Source of the DNA: Kutzneria chonburiensis
Lineage (GTDB): Bacteria > Actinomycetota > Actinomycetes > Mycobacteriales > Pseudonocardiaceae
DNA: 64,000 nucleotides
Assembly (NCBI RefSeq): GCF_028622115.1
Contig: NZ_CP097263.1
Location: 7,254,001-7,318,000, forward strand
Reading direction: 5' to 3'
A program made the translations under genes and the position numbers. Below, in pieces: positions 53,198-62,956 of this stretch (positions within the stretch are counted from its first letter, which is position 1; every line of letters starts with the position of its first letter). Under the pieces are notes generated by a model. It was not told the origin of the DNA. It saw nothing but the letters and a program-made list of their open reading frames with translations, and ran no database searches.

Positions 53198-53632
53198 TCA
53201 GTTGAAGCCGGCGATGTCCCGCTGAGCAATGATCTTGGCGTCGACCACGCGGACGAGCAGCTCGCCGGGCACGCCGTTGCGGGACCCGTAGCGCTCAGCC
53301 TGGTCCGCGCCCATGTAGCGGCCGCCGATCAGGGTGGCCCAGCGCAGCAGCTCGGCCGGGTCGTCGACGACCTCGGCCCGGCCGCGCACCAGCACGAAGC
53401 TGAACGGCGGCCGCTCGTCGTCGAAGCTGAGGGCGACTCGGCCGTCCCGCAGGATGGCCTTGCCCTTGAGCGAGTCTCGGTGGGTGGTGAAGACGATGGT
53501 GTCGTCGTCCAGCGCCACCCAGATCGGGGCCACGTGGGGCGAGCCGTCCTTGCGGACGACGGCCAGCTTCGCGGTCCTCGCCGGCAGCTCGGCGATGAAT
53601 TCCCGCCACCAGCCGTTGTCGGTGTCAGCCAT
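53198..53632 (-). CDS. PPOX-class F420- or FMN-dependent oxidoreductase
   Basis: 144 aa, split beta-barrel flavin/deazaflavin fold: KLAVVRKDGSPHVAPIWVALDDDTIVFTT, SLKGKAILRDGRVALSFDDERPP, then FVLVRGRAEVVDD. The family (TIGR03618-like) in actinobacteria uses F420 or FMN to reduce small molecules. ATG 53632; the longer frame has no support. Substrate unknown. Confidence 0.82.
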   Translation of the reverse strand: MADTDNGWWREFIAELPARTAKLAVVRKDGSPHVAPIWVALDDDTIVFTTHRDSLKGKAILRDGRVALSFDDERPPFSFVLVRGRAEVVDDPAELLRWATLIGGRYMGADQAERYGSRNGVPGELLVRVVDAKIIAQRDIAGFN

Positions 53633-53677
53633 AGGTCGACCGTAGCGGTCCTCCGATGGGACGACCCGATATCGAAC

Positions 53678-53710
53678 CCGGGGCCGATGTCCGCCGACCT
53701 TCGGCCCCGG
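53678..53710. promoter_or_regulatory. Hairpin upstream of the first ABC ATPase
   Basis: Arms CCGGGGCCGA and TCGGCCCCGG with a 13-base loop, in the 90 bases between the divergent oxidoreductase and ABC genes. Possible operator or cruciform. Confidence 0.4.
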
Positions 53711-53723
53711 CATGCTTGCATCC

Positions 53724-54641
53724 ATGATCGAGGCAATCGGCCTGACGAAACGCTACGGGCGGACCGTTGCGGTGCGGGACCTGTCGTTCACGGTCCAGCC
53801 GGGCCGGGTGACGGGCTTCCTCGGCCCCAACGGCGCCGGCAAGTCCACGACCATGCGCATGATCCTCGGTCTCGACCGGCCGACCGAGGGCCGAGTGCTC
53901 ATCGACGGCCGTCCCTACCACGAGCTCAGGAACCCGATGCGTACCGTCGGCGCGCTGCTGGACGCGAAGTGGGTGCACCCCAACCGATCCGCCCGCAACC
54001 ACCTGCGCTGGCTGGCCAAGGCGACCAAGCTGCCGGTGTCGCGGGTGGACGAGGTGCTGGCCCAGGTGGGGCTGACGGCGGTCGCGAACAAGCGGGCCGG
54101 CGGTTTCTCGCTGGGCATGTCGCAACGGCTGGGCATCGCCGCCGCGCTGCTGGGCGACCCGCAGGTGCTGCTGTTCGACGAGCCGGTCAACGGCCTCGAT
54201 CCGGAAGGTATCCGCTGGATCCGCCAGTTCATGCAGGGCCTGGCCGAGCAGGGCCGCACCGTGCTGGTGTCCAGCCACCTGCTGTCGGAGATGGCCCAGA
54301 CCGCGGAGGACCTGATCGTGATCGGCCGCGGGCAGTTGATCTCGCAGGGCAGCACGGCCGCGTTCATCGGCGGCGCCACCGAGCAGACCGTGGTGGTGCG
54401 CAGTCCGCAGGCCGAGCGGCTGGTGGAAGTGCTGACCCAGTGGGGCATGTCGGTGCGTATCACGGATGATGACGCGCTGGTGATCAGTGGCGGCAGCAGC
54501 GACCAGATCGGCGAGATGGCCGCGACGCACGGCGTCGTGCTGCACGAGCTGAGCCCCCAGCACGGTTCGCTCGAGGAGGCGTTCATGCGGTTGACCGGCC
54601 ACGCGGTCGAGTACCAGGCGGACGAGGTGAACGTGGCATGA
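53724..54641 (+). CDS. ABC transporter ATPase A (antibiotic/drug-export type)
   Basis: 305 aa. Walker A GPNGAGKST, signature FSLGMSQR (a variant LSGG-type loop of DRR-like exporters), Walker B LLFDEPVNGLDPEG, switch His in SSHLL. The C-terminal extension (DUF4162-like) follows. Paralogous to ATPase B at 55556. No ribosome site; CATGCT ends 7 bases before the ATG. The ATG overlaps nothing upstream, while the stop overlaps the permease start (ATGA). Confidence 0.87.
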   Translation: MIEAIGLTKRYGRTVAVRDLSFTVQPGRVTGFLGPNGAGKSTTMRMILGLDRPTEGRVLIDGRPYHELRNPMRTVGALLDAKWVHPNRSARNHLRWLAKATKLPVSRVDEVLAQVGLTAVANKRAGGFSLGMSQRLGIAAALLGDPQVLLFDEPVNGLDPEGIRWIRQFMQGLAEQGRTVLVSSHLLSEMAQTAEDLIVIGRGQLISQGSTAAFIGGATEQTVVVRSPQAERLVEVLTQWGMSVRITDDDALVISGGSSDQIGEMAATHGVVLHELSPQHGSLEEAFMRLTGHAVEYQADEVNVA

Positions 54642-55366
54642 CGCTGCTGGCCGTCGAACGGATCAAGCTCTTCTCCACCCGCGCCCCGGTGTGGTGCGTC
54701 GCCACTGCGCTGGCCCTGACCATCGGCGCCACCGCCGGCCTGGTCTGGCTGAACGGCCGGCACAGCGAGGGAGTGTCGCCGGAGAGCACGCAGACCCTGT
54801 ACATCCTCGGCCTGGTCGTCACGATGGTGATGGCCACGCTGTCGGTCACCACCGAGTACCGCTTCGGCACGATCAGGGCCACCTTCCAGGCCGTGCCCAG
54901 CCGGACCCGGGCGCTGCTGGCCAAGGCGAGCGTGCTGGCGCTGGTCGCCGGCCTGGTCGGCGAGGTGTCGTCGTTCGGGTCGTGGGGTGTGGCCCGGCTG
55001 ATCACCGGCAGCCCGCACACCGACATCGCCACCGCGGCGCAGTGGCGGGAGATCGCCGGTATGGGCCTGGTCTACGCCATCGCCGCCGTGCTGGCCGTCG
55101 CCGTCGGGGCGCTGCTGCGGCAGAGCGCCGCCGCCGTGGCGATTCTGCTGGTCTTCCCATTGCTGGTCGAGCAGCTGGTCGAGATCATTCCGGGCGTCGG
55201 CGAGCGGTTGCACGACTGGATGCCGTTCGTGGCCGCCGGCCAGTTCGCCAGCACCGTCGACCGTGGCCTGCCGTACGGCCCGTGGGGTGGACTTCTGTAC
55301 TTCGCTGCCGTCGCTGCGGCGCTGCTGGTGGCCGCACTCGTGGTGGTCGAGAAAAGAGACGCCTGA
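54638..55366 (+). CDS. ABC-2 type permease
   Basis: 242 aa, six membrane segments, a transmembrane partner of the ATPase (ABC-2 family, with STTEYRFGTIRATFQAVPSR in the first cytosolic loop). Exports an unknown lipid or drug. Overlaps ATPase A by four bases. Confidence 0.8.
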   Translation: MTLLAVERIKLFSTRAPVWCVATALALTIGATAGLVWLNGRHSEGVSPESTQTLYILGLVVTMVMATLSVTTEYRFGTIRATFQAVPSRTRALLAKASVLALVAGLVGEVSSFGSWGVARLITGSPHTDIATAAQWREIAGMGLVYAIAAVLAVAVGALLRQSAAAVAILLVFPLLVEQLVEIIPGVGERLHDWMPFVAAGQFASTVDRGLPYGPWGGLLYFAAVAAALLVAALVVVEKRDA

Positions 55367-55443
55367 ACCGCGTCATGACGGCGCACGTGTGTCGTCACAC
55401 GGGTACAGGGGCTGGGGAACGAGTGGGAATCGGGGCCCGCTCG

Positions 55444-55488
55444 GGCGATGGTCCGGACCGCCGATCGGGGGCGGCCCGGACCATCGCC
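55444..55488 (+). terminator. Hairpin between the permease and ATPase B
   Basis: Perfect 13-bp arms GGCGATGGTCCGG / CCGGACCATCGCC with a 19-base loop, 77 bases after the permease stop. Confidence 0.6.
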
Positions 55489-55555
55489 GACCAGCGGCCG
55501 CCCAGGTCCACGTCCGATTCCGGCCATGCCGGCGGTGCCTGGGATCATCGGCGGC

Positions 55556-56455
<900 letters not shown>

Positions 56456-56616
56456 CCACCCGTTTGGTCCAGACCAAGTCGCGTTCGGTGGTTCGGCCAT
56501 GCGAATGGCGTAAGAAGTGCATGAAGACCACGTGAACTCCCGCACAGGAACGTGCGAAAAGCCGTGATTGGTGATCGTATCGAGATATCCCGTCAGGCAG
56601 CCCATGGAGGTGAGCG

Positions 56617-57162
56617 GTGGCGGTGACCGAATCGCACCGACGTCGGAACGTCAAGAAGCAAGTGCGGGTGGAGCCGACGGCCACGCTGGAGTGGTCGCAG
56701 GCCGTCGAGTTGGCCGGTGAGCTCTCCGACGCCACCGGACCCGCGGACACCCGCCGCGCCTGGATCCATCGCGCCCCCGAACGGCAGGTTCTCGGCCTGT
56801 ACCGGGTGCTCACCAAGTTCGAGCCCGAACTGCCCGCGCCCTGGTGGCTGCGTGCGCTGTCGGCCGGCGGACTGCCTTCCCGCAAGGCCGCCTTCCGGCT
56901 GGAGGATGAGGTCGGCGCGCTACTGGCCGCCCGGCCGGGCTGGGTGTACGTGCCCTGGGAAGAGGGCTGCTGGGAGTACCTGCCGTCCGAGGTGTTCGCG
57001 GCCGGGGAGGCGCCGACCGTGCCCACCACCGTCATGTTCACCGCCCGCCATCGAGGCTGGCTGGACGTGCTGCCGGCGCACCGCGGCACCCCGCCGAAGT
57101 TGATCGCCGTTCGTGGCCTCGACGACCTGCGGAGCAGGCTGGACGACATCGAGGCGACCTGA
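56617..57162 (+). CDS. Hypothetical protein
   Basis: 181 aa, soluble, basic N-terminus (SHRRRNVKKQVRVEP). Contains RAPERQVLGLYRVLTKFEPELPAPWWLRALSAGGLPSRKAAF and a Trp-rich middle (WVYVPWEEGCWEYLPSEVF). GTG with GGAGG 6 bases upstream. I recognise no family. It lies 20 bases before trmB on the same strand. Confidence 0.55.
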   Translation: MAVTESHRRRNVKKQVRVEPTATLEWSQAVELAGELSDATGPADTRRAWIHRAPERQVLGLYRVLTKFEPELPAPWWLRALSAGGLPSRKAAFRLEDEVGALLAARPGWVYVPWEEGCWEYLPSEVFAAGEAPTVPTTVMFTARHRGWLDVLPAHRGTPPKLIAVRGLDDLRSRLDDIEAT

Positions 57163-57182
57163 TCTGGAAGAGTCTCACCACT

Positions 57183-57899
57183 GTGAGCCCGACAGACCAG
57201 CGTCCACCGCACCACCGTTCCATCGTTTCCTACGTCCAGCGCGGCGAGCGGATGACCGTCGGCCAGCAGCGCGCCTGGGACACCCGGTGGCCCGACCTGG
57301 GCCAGGACGTCAAGGCGCTGCCGCCCGGTCCACTCGCGCTGGACGAGTGGTTCGGGCGCACGGCCCCGGTGCTGCTGGAGATCGGCTCGGGCATGGGGGA
57401 GACCACCTCGCAGCTGGCCGCCGCGCAGCCGGAGCTCAACTACCTCGCCTGCGAGGTGTACAAGCCGGGTCTGGCCCAGCTCATCCTCCGGGCTGACGTG
57501 CTGGAGGTGGATTCGCTCCGGCTGCTGCGCGGGGATGCTGTCACCGTGCTCACCGAACATCTTTCCCCGGACTCGCTGCACGGCGTGCGGCTGTTCTTCC
57601 CGGACCCGTGGCCCAAGGCCCGCCACCACAAGCGGCGCATCGTGCAGCCCGACTTCGTCGCGCTGGTCGCGTCCCGCCTGGTGCCCGGCGGCGTGTTCCA
57701 CATGGCCACCGACTGGGAGGAGTACGCCGAGCAGATGATGACTGTCTGTAGCGGCGAGGCTCGGTTGCGCAACGTGTACGCCGATGAGCCGGGCGGGTGG
57801 GCGCCCCGACCCGACTGGCGGCCGGTCACCAAGTTCGAGAACCGGGCCGTCGACGAGGGCCGGATCAGCCACGACCTGATGTTCGCCAAGGTCGACTAG
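57183..57899 (+). CDS. trmB: tRNA (guanine-N7-)-methyltransferase
   Basis: 238 aa. SAM-binding LLEIGSGMGETTSQLAA and the TrmB signature RLFFPDPWPKARHHKRRIVQ; the C-terminal TKFENRAVDEGR is also typical. It makes m7G46 in the variable loop of tRNA. GTG start. Confidence 0.92.
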   Translation: MSPTDQRPPHHRSIVSYVQRGERMTVGQQRAWDTRWPDLGQDVKALPPGPLALDEWFGRTAPVLLEIGSGMGETTSQLAAAQPELNYLACEVYKPGLAQLILRADVLEVDSLRLLRGDAVTVLTEHLSPDSLHGVRLFFPDPWPKARHHKRRIVQPDFVALVASRLVPGGVFHMATDWEEYAEQMMTVCSGEARLRNVYADEPGGWAPRPDWRPVTKFENRAVDEGRISHDLMFAKVD

Positions 57900-58053
57900 G
57901 TCACCCGACCGAGTACTCAAGTCTCGGCGGCGTCCGGTCGAGTCGGCCACTCTGGGTCTAGCACTCACCCGTTCGGGCGGAGATCCACTAGTCCGAGGTG
58001 TGCCCCTTCTGGCAGTGACGAGTGAGCCCGGCCGCAGATTACGGTTGCCGACC

Positions 58054-59181
58054 GTGACGGCTCTGGCAACCCTCCCTGCCCTCGACTCCGTCGATCTCGA
58101 CGCCGCCGAGGAGTTTCTCCGCATGTTCCACGACGCGCACCCGGAAGCCGGTCCGGTGGGCGCGCGGCTGATCGAGGTGCGTACCGAGATCGCCAACACC
58201 GGGACGTACCGGCACACCCCGCAGGAGCTCGCCTACGGGGCACGCGTCGCACTGCGCGACAGTGGCTGGTGCACCAGCGGCGTGCCCTGGCGCCGGCTCA
58301 AGGTGCGCGACCTGCGCGGCCTGCGCAACGCGACCGCCGTCGCCGCCGAATGCGTGCAGCATCTGCGGCTGGCCACCAACGGCGGTGAGATCCGGCCGCT
58401 GGTCACGGTGTTCGCGCCGGACACGCCGTCAGCGCCGGGGCCGTGCATCTGGAACGAGCAGCTGGTGCGCTACGCCGGCTACCGGGACGCCACCGGCCGG
58501 ATCATGGGCGACCCGCGCTACGCCGACTTCACCGAGGCCGTCACGACGATGGGCTGGCGGCCGCCGACCCAGAAGGGCCGCTTCGACCACCTGCCGCTGG
58601 TCGTGGAGACCGCGCACGAGGGGCCGCAGCTGTTCACCATCGCGCGGGACGTGATCCAGGAGGTGCCGCTGGAGCATCCCGAGCTGTCGTGGTTCGTGGA
58701 GCTGGGGCTGCGCTGGCACGCCGTGCCCGTGATCAGCAACATGCGGCTGGTCATCGGCGGCGTGACCTATCCGGCGGCGCCGTTCAACAGCTGGTTCGTG
58801 GGCGCCGAGATCGGCACCAGGAGCCTGGCCGACGAGGGCGCGTACGCCGTGGCCCGGGAGGTCGCCACGCGGCTCGGGTTGGACACCCGCACCGAGCGGA
58901 CGCTGTGGCGCGATCGGGCGACCGTGGAGCTCAATCGGGCAGTGTTGCATTCGTTCGACGCCGCCCAGGTGACCATCACCGACCACCACGCCGAGGCTCT
59001 GCACCGGTTGGCCTGGCTGCGTTCGCGGCAGCGGGCCGGCGGCAACCGGCCCTCGTTCCGGGTCGACGCGGCGACGGCGCAGCGGGCCCGGCAGGGCACT
59101 CCGGCGCGGTTCGCCGACACCGTGAGCACCGAGCCGCACGGCGGGCGGCTGGCCGCCCTGCTGCGCAAACGCCTTGGCTGA
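58054..59181 (+). CDS. Nitric-oxide-synthase-like heme protein, divergent
   Basis: 375 aa, aligning along most of bacterial NOS oxygenases (EIANTGTYRHTPQELAYGA, ATNGGEIRPLVTVF, IWNEQLVRYAGY, PFNSWFVGAEIG, VELNRAVLHSF, DHHAEALHRL). The heme-ligand Cys73 and the substrate Glu252 are kept. The usual RCIGR-x2-W loop is WCTSG-x2-W; the heme-stacking Trp five residues before the Cys is Leu67... (sixth before); the residue matching the substrate-side Asp/Asn of EIGxRD/N is Ser257. The C-terminal WLIPPxSP pterin segment is absent, replaced by a basic Ala/Arg tail. It may therefore not make NO from arginine. GTG start; TACGGT ends 8 bases upstream, probably leaderless. Confidence 0.8.
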   Translation: MTALATLPALDSVDLDAAEEFLRMFHDAHPEAGPVGARLIEVRTEIANTGTYRHTPQELAYGARVALRDSGWCTSGVPWRRLKVRDLRGLRNATAVAAECVQHLRLATNGGEIRPLVTVFAPDTPSAPGPCIWNEQLVRYAGYRDATGRIMGDPRYADFTEAVTTMGWRPPTQKGRFDHLPLVVETAHEGPQLFTIARDVIQEVPLEHPELSWFVELGLRWHAVPVISNMRLVIGGVTYPAAPFNSWFVGAEIGTRSLADEGAYAVAREVATRLGLDTRTERTLWRDRATVELNRAVLHSFDAAQVTITDHHAEALHRLAWLRSRQRAGGNRPSFRVDAATAQRARQGTPARFADTVSTEPHGGRLAALLRKRLG

Positions 59182-59184
59182 GGG

Positions 59185-59289
59185 CTACTTCGTCTGCTCG
59201 CTGTCGACCAGGATGCCGGTCACCACCATGACCGCCAGCACCAGCATGCCGACCACCGCGCCACTCCAGGTCATCACCGTTGCGAGCAT
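59185..59289 (-). CDS. Very small single-pass membrane protein
   Basis: 34 aa, begins MLATVMTWSGAV and ends DSEQTK. A single hydrophobic segment (VVGMLVLAVMVVTGIL) spans most of it. GGAGAGAGGGG lies 5-7 bases before the ATG. Too short for usual gene calling, between the convergent NOS-like gene and the sensor kinase. Size and form resemble the 57-aa protein at 41057-41230. Function unknown. Confidence 0.5.
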   Translation of the reverse strand: MLATVMTWSGAVVGMLVLAVMVVTGILVDSEQTK

Positions 59290-59446
59290 TTCGAGCCCCT
59301 CTCTCCGACGTTGACCCAACTGTCGTCGGCGGGGTCGTCATCGGGCATCGGCCTGGCGCATCGACCTCGGCTACGCCCCAGGTCTGACCGGGTGCCCGCC
59401 CACAGGTTGACGGCGGCGGCCCCGGCTAAGCCCTACGGTTGCCGGC

Positions 59447-60610
59447 GTGGACAACGGGTACCTCGGCTGGCGGGTGCTGGCCCGCCGGCAGTGGCCGCTG
59501 GCCGCGGCGCTCGCCCTGCTGCTGCTGTTCCAGGCGGTGGCCTGGCGCGGCATGGATCCGCGGATGTGGTGGCTGCTGCCCGGGGATCTCATCGTGGCCG
59601 TGTTGGCCGTGCTCTCGCCCCGGCGGCCCTTCGACGCCGCGGTGGCCGCGTCGATCGCCATCGCCGGCAGCTCACTGGTGCTGCACGGACTCGGCCTCGT
59701 ACAGCTCAGCGGCGAGATCGTGCCGCTGGCCGCGGCCATGGCGATGAGCGCGATCGTGGTCCGACAGTCCTCACGTGGCCGCGCCGTGTTCGGCACGCTG
59801 GCGCTGGCCATGGCGTGGGCGATCACCGCGTACCTCGACCGGCAGGCGTTCGCCGAGGAATCCCTGGTCGGCGGCGTGGCCAACGTCCTCGCCATCCTGG
59901 TCTTCACGTTCGGCCTTGCCGTCGGCACCGGCCTGTACTTCCGGGCCCGTGACCGTGAACGACGGCAGGCCGAGTCCGCCTCGGTCGCCGCGGCTCAGCA
60001 GGCCGAGCGGCTGGCCCTGGCCCGTGAGCTGCATGACGTCGTCGCCCACTACGTCACCGGCATCGTCGTGCACTCCCAGGCCGCCGAGGCGATCGCCGAC
60101 CAGAATCCCGATGCCGCCCGGCAGGTGCTGCCGATCATCACCGCCAGCGGTCACGAGGCGCTGGCCGCCATGCGCCGGCTCGTCGGCACCCTGCGCGGCA
60201 CCGAGGGCACAGAAACCAGCCGCGACAACGACGAGCTGACCGCACAGATCAAGCGGACCGTCAACCAGGTCGGCGGTCCGGTACGGCTGGACGTGCAGCT
60301 TTCCGACACCGTGCCGCCCGAGCTGGCGCAGTCGGTGATCCGGCTCGTGCAGGAGTCGCTGACCAACGCCCGCAAGCACGCCGCCGGCGTCAGCCGGATC
60401 GATGTGGACGTGCGCACCGCCGACGGTGTCGTGCGGGTGCGGGTGGCCGACGACGGAACCGGTCAGCACAGCAGTCCGGTCGGCGGGTCCGGCGGCTTCG
60501 GGCTCGTCGGCATGCGTGAGCGGGTCGAGTTGCTCGGCGGCAGCTTCAACGCCGGTCCCACCGGGGGCAGCGGCTGGACGGTGGTGGCCGAGCTGCCGTT
60601 GGGCGGATGA
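59447..60610 (+). CDS. Orphan NarL-type sensor histidine kinase
   Basis: 387 aa. Five or six membrane helices (residues 18-165), then HisKA_3 with His in LALARELHDVVAHYVTGIV and a HATPase domain (ESLTNARKHAAG, VADDGTG, GLVGMRERVELLGG). No response regulator gene is adjacent. GTG start with TACGGT 7 bases upstream; the leader TACGGTTGCCG is identical to that of the NOS-like gene. Confidence 0.87.
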   Translation: MDNGYLGWRVLARRQWPLAAALALLLLFQAVAWRGMDPRMWWLLPGDLIVAVLAVLSPRRPFDAAVAASIAIAGSSLVLHGLGLVQLSGEIVPLAAAMAMSAIVVRQSSRGRAVFGTLALAMAWAITAYLDRQAFAEESLVGGVANVLAILVFTFGLAVGTGLYFRARDRERRQAESASVAAAQQAERLALARELHDVVAHYVTGIVVHSQAAEAIADQNPDAARQVLPIITASGHEALAAMRRLVGTLRGTEGTETSRDNDELTAQIKRTVNQVGGPVRLDVQLSDTVPPELAQSVIRLVQESLTNARKHAAGVSRIDVDVRTADGVVRVRVADDGTGQHSSPVGGSGGFGLVGMRERVELLGGSFNAGPTGGSGWTVVAELPLGG

Positions 60611-60622
60611 CAGAATCCGGTC

Positions 60623-61960
60623 ATGGTTTCGGCTTTCCGGCTACACGCCCCGGTCGTGCTGCCCTGTGACGCGTCCTGCTCGGTCGTTCGCGACGCCGTC
60701 GTCGACGTCGCCGCCGACGGCCGGCTCGGCTACGTCGGCCCCGCGTCGAACGCGCCGGCGCTGTCCGACGGCGTGCCGGTGCGGGAGCTGTCCGGCATCC
60801 TGCTGCCCGGCTTGATCAACACGCATGCGCACAGCCCGATGACCGTGCTCCGCGGCATGGGCGGCGACCTGCCGCTGATGTCGTGGCTGCAGGAGGTCAT
60901 CTGGCCGGCCGAGGGCCGCCTCGACGGCGACGACGTGCGGGCCGGCATGCGGCTCGGGGCCGTCGAGATGCTGCGGCACGGCGTCACCACCAGCGTCGAG
61001 ATGTACTTCTACGGCGAGCAGATGGTCGAGGCCGTGCTCGAGGCCGGGTCCCGCATGGTGCTCACCCCGGCCGTGATTGCCGCCCCCGGCTGGGACCGGC
61101 TCGGCAGCTGGCTGCACATGACCGACCAGATCAGCGCGTGGATCGACGCCGACGGCCTGCGTTTCGGTCCCGGCGAACGGATCGAGCTCGGCTACGGGCC
61201 GCATTCCGCCTATACCCTGCCGGCCGAGGCCCTGCCCGTCATCGCCGCCGAGGCCAAGCAGCGTGGGGCCCTGCTGCACATCCACGTCGCGGAGTCGCTG
61301 GCCGAGGACGCCCACCTGCGCGACGCCCACGGCTCCGTTCCCTTGCTGCTCAACTCCTTGGGCGTCTTCGGCGGTCGCGTGATCACCGCCCACTCGGTTC
61401 ATCTGTCCGATGTGGACATTCAGCTCTACGCCGCGAACGGCGTCGGCGTCGGGCACTGCCCCGGCTCCAACGCCAAGCTCGCCTCCGGCACCGCCCGGCT
61501 GCTCGACCTTCGCCGCCACGGCGTGAATGTCGGTCTCGGCACCGACGGTCCGGCTTCGAACGACGACCTCGACCTGTGGGAGGAGATCCGCCTCTCCGCC
61601 CTGCTCGCCCGTCTCAGCTCGGCCGACGCCGCTGCTGTCACCGCCGCCCAGGCCCTGCTCATGGCCACCCGTGGCGGTGCCGCCGCCATCGGCCGTGACG
61701 ACCTCGGCACCCTCGCCCCCGGCTGTTGGGCCGACCTCGTGCATGTCGACCTCGACGACCCCGCCTTCGCCGCCGGCCTCGACGTCCCCAACGCCCAGTT
61801 GCTGTCCAACCTCGTCTGGGCCGCCGGCTCCCGCCGCGTCCGTGACGTCTGGGTGGCCGGTGCCGAGGTCGTCGCCGCCGGCGAGTCCACCCAGGTCGAC
61901 CGGACCGCCGCGGCGGCCGAGGTCCGCAAGGTCACCCAGCGGCTGGTGGCCGACGCCTAA
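60623..61960 (+). CDS. Amidohydrolase (MTA/SAH or cytosine deaminase family)
   Basis: 445 aa metal-dependent deaminase. Ligands: NTHAHSPM (HxH), VEMYFYGEQ region, LHIHVAE (His), TAHSVHLS (His), GLGTDGPASND (Asp). Resembles 5-methylthioadenosine/S-adenosylhomocysteine deaminase and TRZ/ATZ hydrolases; the exact substrate is open. ATG 60623 with CAGAAT ending 6 bases upstream and no ribosome site. It ends in a 4-base overlap (CTAA) with the EamA gene. Confidence 0.82.
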   Translation: MVSAFRLHAPVVLPCDASCSVVRDAVVDVAADGRLGYVGPASNAPALSDGVPVRELSGILLPGLINTHAHSPMTVLRGMGGDLPLMSWLQEVIWPAEGRLDGDDVRAGMRLGAVEMLRHGVTTSVEMYFYGEQMVEAVLEAGSRMVLTPAVIAAPGWDRLGSWLHMTDQISAWIDADGLRFGPGERIELGYGPHSAYTLPAEALPVIAAEAKQRGALLHIHVAESLAEDAHLRDAHGSVPLLLNSLGVFGGRVITAHSVHLSDVDIQLYAANGVGVGHCPGSNAKLASGTARLLDLRRHGVNVGLGTDGPASNDDLDLWEEIRLSALLARLSSADAAAVTAAQALLMATRGGAAAIGRDDLGTLAPGCWADLVHVDLDDPAFAAGLDVPNAQLLSNLVWAAGSRRVRDVWVAGAEVVAAGESTQVDRTAAAAEVRKVTQRLVADA

Positions 61961-62874
61961 GCAGCCGTCTCGCAGGCTTCTTGCACAGCCGGTGTCTCGA
62001 CCACCTGAGGCTTGGGCTTGCGGCGGCTGATGGCCACGCCGGCCAGGCACAGCGCGCCGCCGAGCAGGCCGAGGGCGGTCGGCACCTCGCCGAGCGTCAC
62101 CCACGACACCAGCACGGCGATGCCCGGCACGCACAGCGTCGTGGCGGCCATGCGGCCGGCGTCGGTGCGGGCCAGGGCGTAGGCCCACGTGGTGAAGGCG
62201 ATCGCGGTGGGTCCGATGCCCAGGAACACGACGCCGGCGATCGCACCGCAGGGGGCGTGAGCGAGTTCGACCACCGCCTGCGGGGCGAACGGCAGCGTGG
62301 CGACCAGGCCTGCGGCGCAGCCGACCCAGGTCGCGGTGACCGCGTCCACCGAGCGCAGCGCGACCTTCTGCATCAGCACGCCCGCGGCATAGAGCACGGC
62401 GGTGATCAGGCCCAGCACGATGCCCAGCGTGTCGACCACGCCGCCGCCGTCACCGCCCAGGGCGATCACCAGGACGCCCGTGAAGGCGACCAGCATGCCG
62501 ATCATGACCGGTCGTGGGAAGCCCTCGCGGAACACGAAGCCGGCGACCACCGCGACCAGGATCGGCGCGACGTTGACCAGCAGCGCGGCCGTGCCGGCGT
62601 CGAGGTGCCGTTCCGCCCAGTTGAGGACGACCGTGTAGCCGGCGAACCACAGCACGCCGTAGCCGATCACGAAGGCCAGCGCCCGTCCGCGAGGCAGCGG
62701 GCGGCGGTAGCGCAGGGCCACGACCGCCAGCGCGACCGTGCCGACGGCCAACCGCGCGAAGGCCAGCGAGCCCGGTGACAGGTCCTCGCCGACGGCGCGG
62801 ATCACCACGAAGGCTGATGCCCAGAGCAGCACGGTCGTCAGCACGGCGGTCAGGGCGCGGTACTTGGTTGGCAT
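61957..62874 (-). CDS. EamA-family (DMT) transporter
   Basis: 305 aa, ten membrane helices in two EamA repeats (LLWASAFVVIRAVGEDLSPGSLAFARL near the start; PFGAIAG...TTWAYALARTDAGRMA near the second repeat). Exporter of amino acids or metabolites. ATG 62874 with GAGGTC upstream. Divergent from a LysR gene that probably controls it. Confidence 0.85.
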   Translation of the reverse strand: MPTKYRALTAVLTTVLLWASAFVVIRAVGEDLSPGSLAFARLAVGTVALAVVALRYRRPLPRGRALAFVIGYGVLWFAGYTVVLNWAERHLDAGTAALLVNVAPILVAVVAGFVFREGFPRPVMIGMLVAFTGVLVIALGGDGGGVVDTLGIVLGLITAVLYAAGVLMQKVALRSVDAVTATWVGCAAGLVATLPFAPQAVVELAHAPCGAIAGVVFLGIGPTAIAFTTWAYALARTDAGRMAATTLCVPGIAVLVSWVTLGEVPTALGLLGGALCLAGVAISRRKPKPQVVETPAVQEACETAA

Positions 62875-62911
62875 GCAATCGACGATGACCTCTGAGAAAC
62901 GTAAGCACAAG

Positions 62912-62950
62912 CAATAAAAACTGCCGCATTGTTCAGTCTGACTGTAGTGT
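62912..62950. promoter_or_regulatory. LysR/EamA divergent promoter region
   Basis: CAAT-n12-ATTG (62912-62931) is a LysR-type dyad. TAGTGT (62945-62950) lies 6 bases before the LysR GTG as a -10 of a leaderless transcript. The 82-bp gap is lower in GC than its neighbours. Confidence 0.5.
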
Positions 62951-62956
62951 CGACTC

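Noticed and set aside
53712-53723. Upstream ATG (53712) for ABC ATPase A
   Set aside because: No support for it; the paralog starts MIEA, matching ATG 53724.
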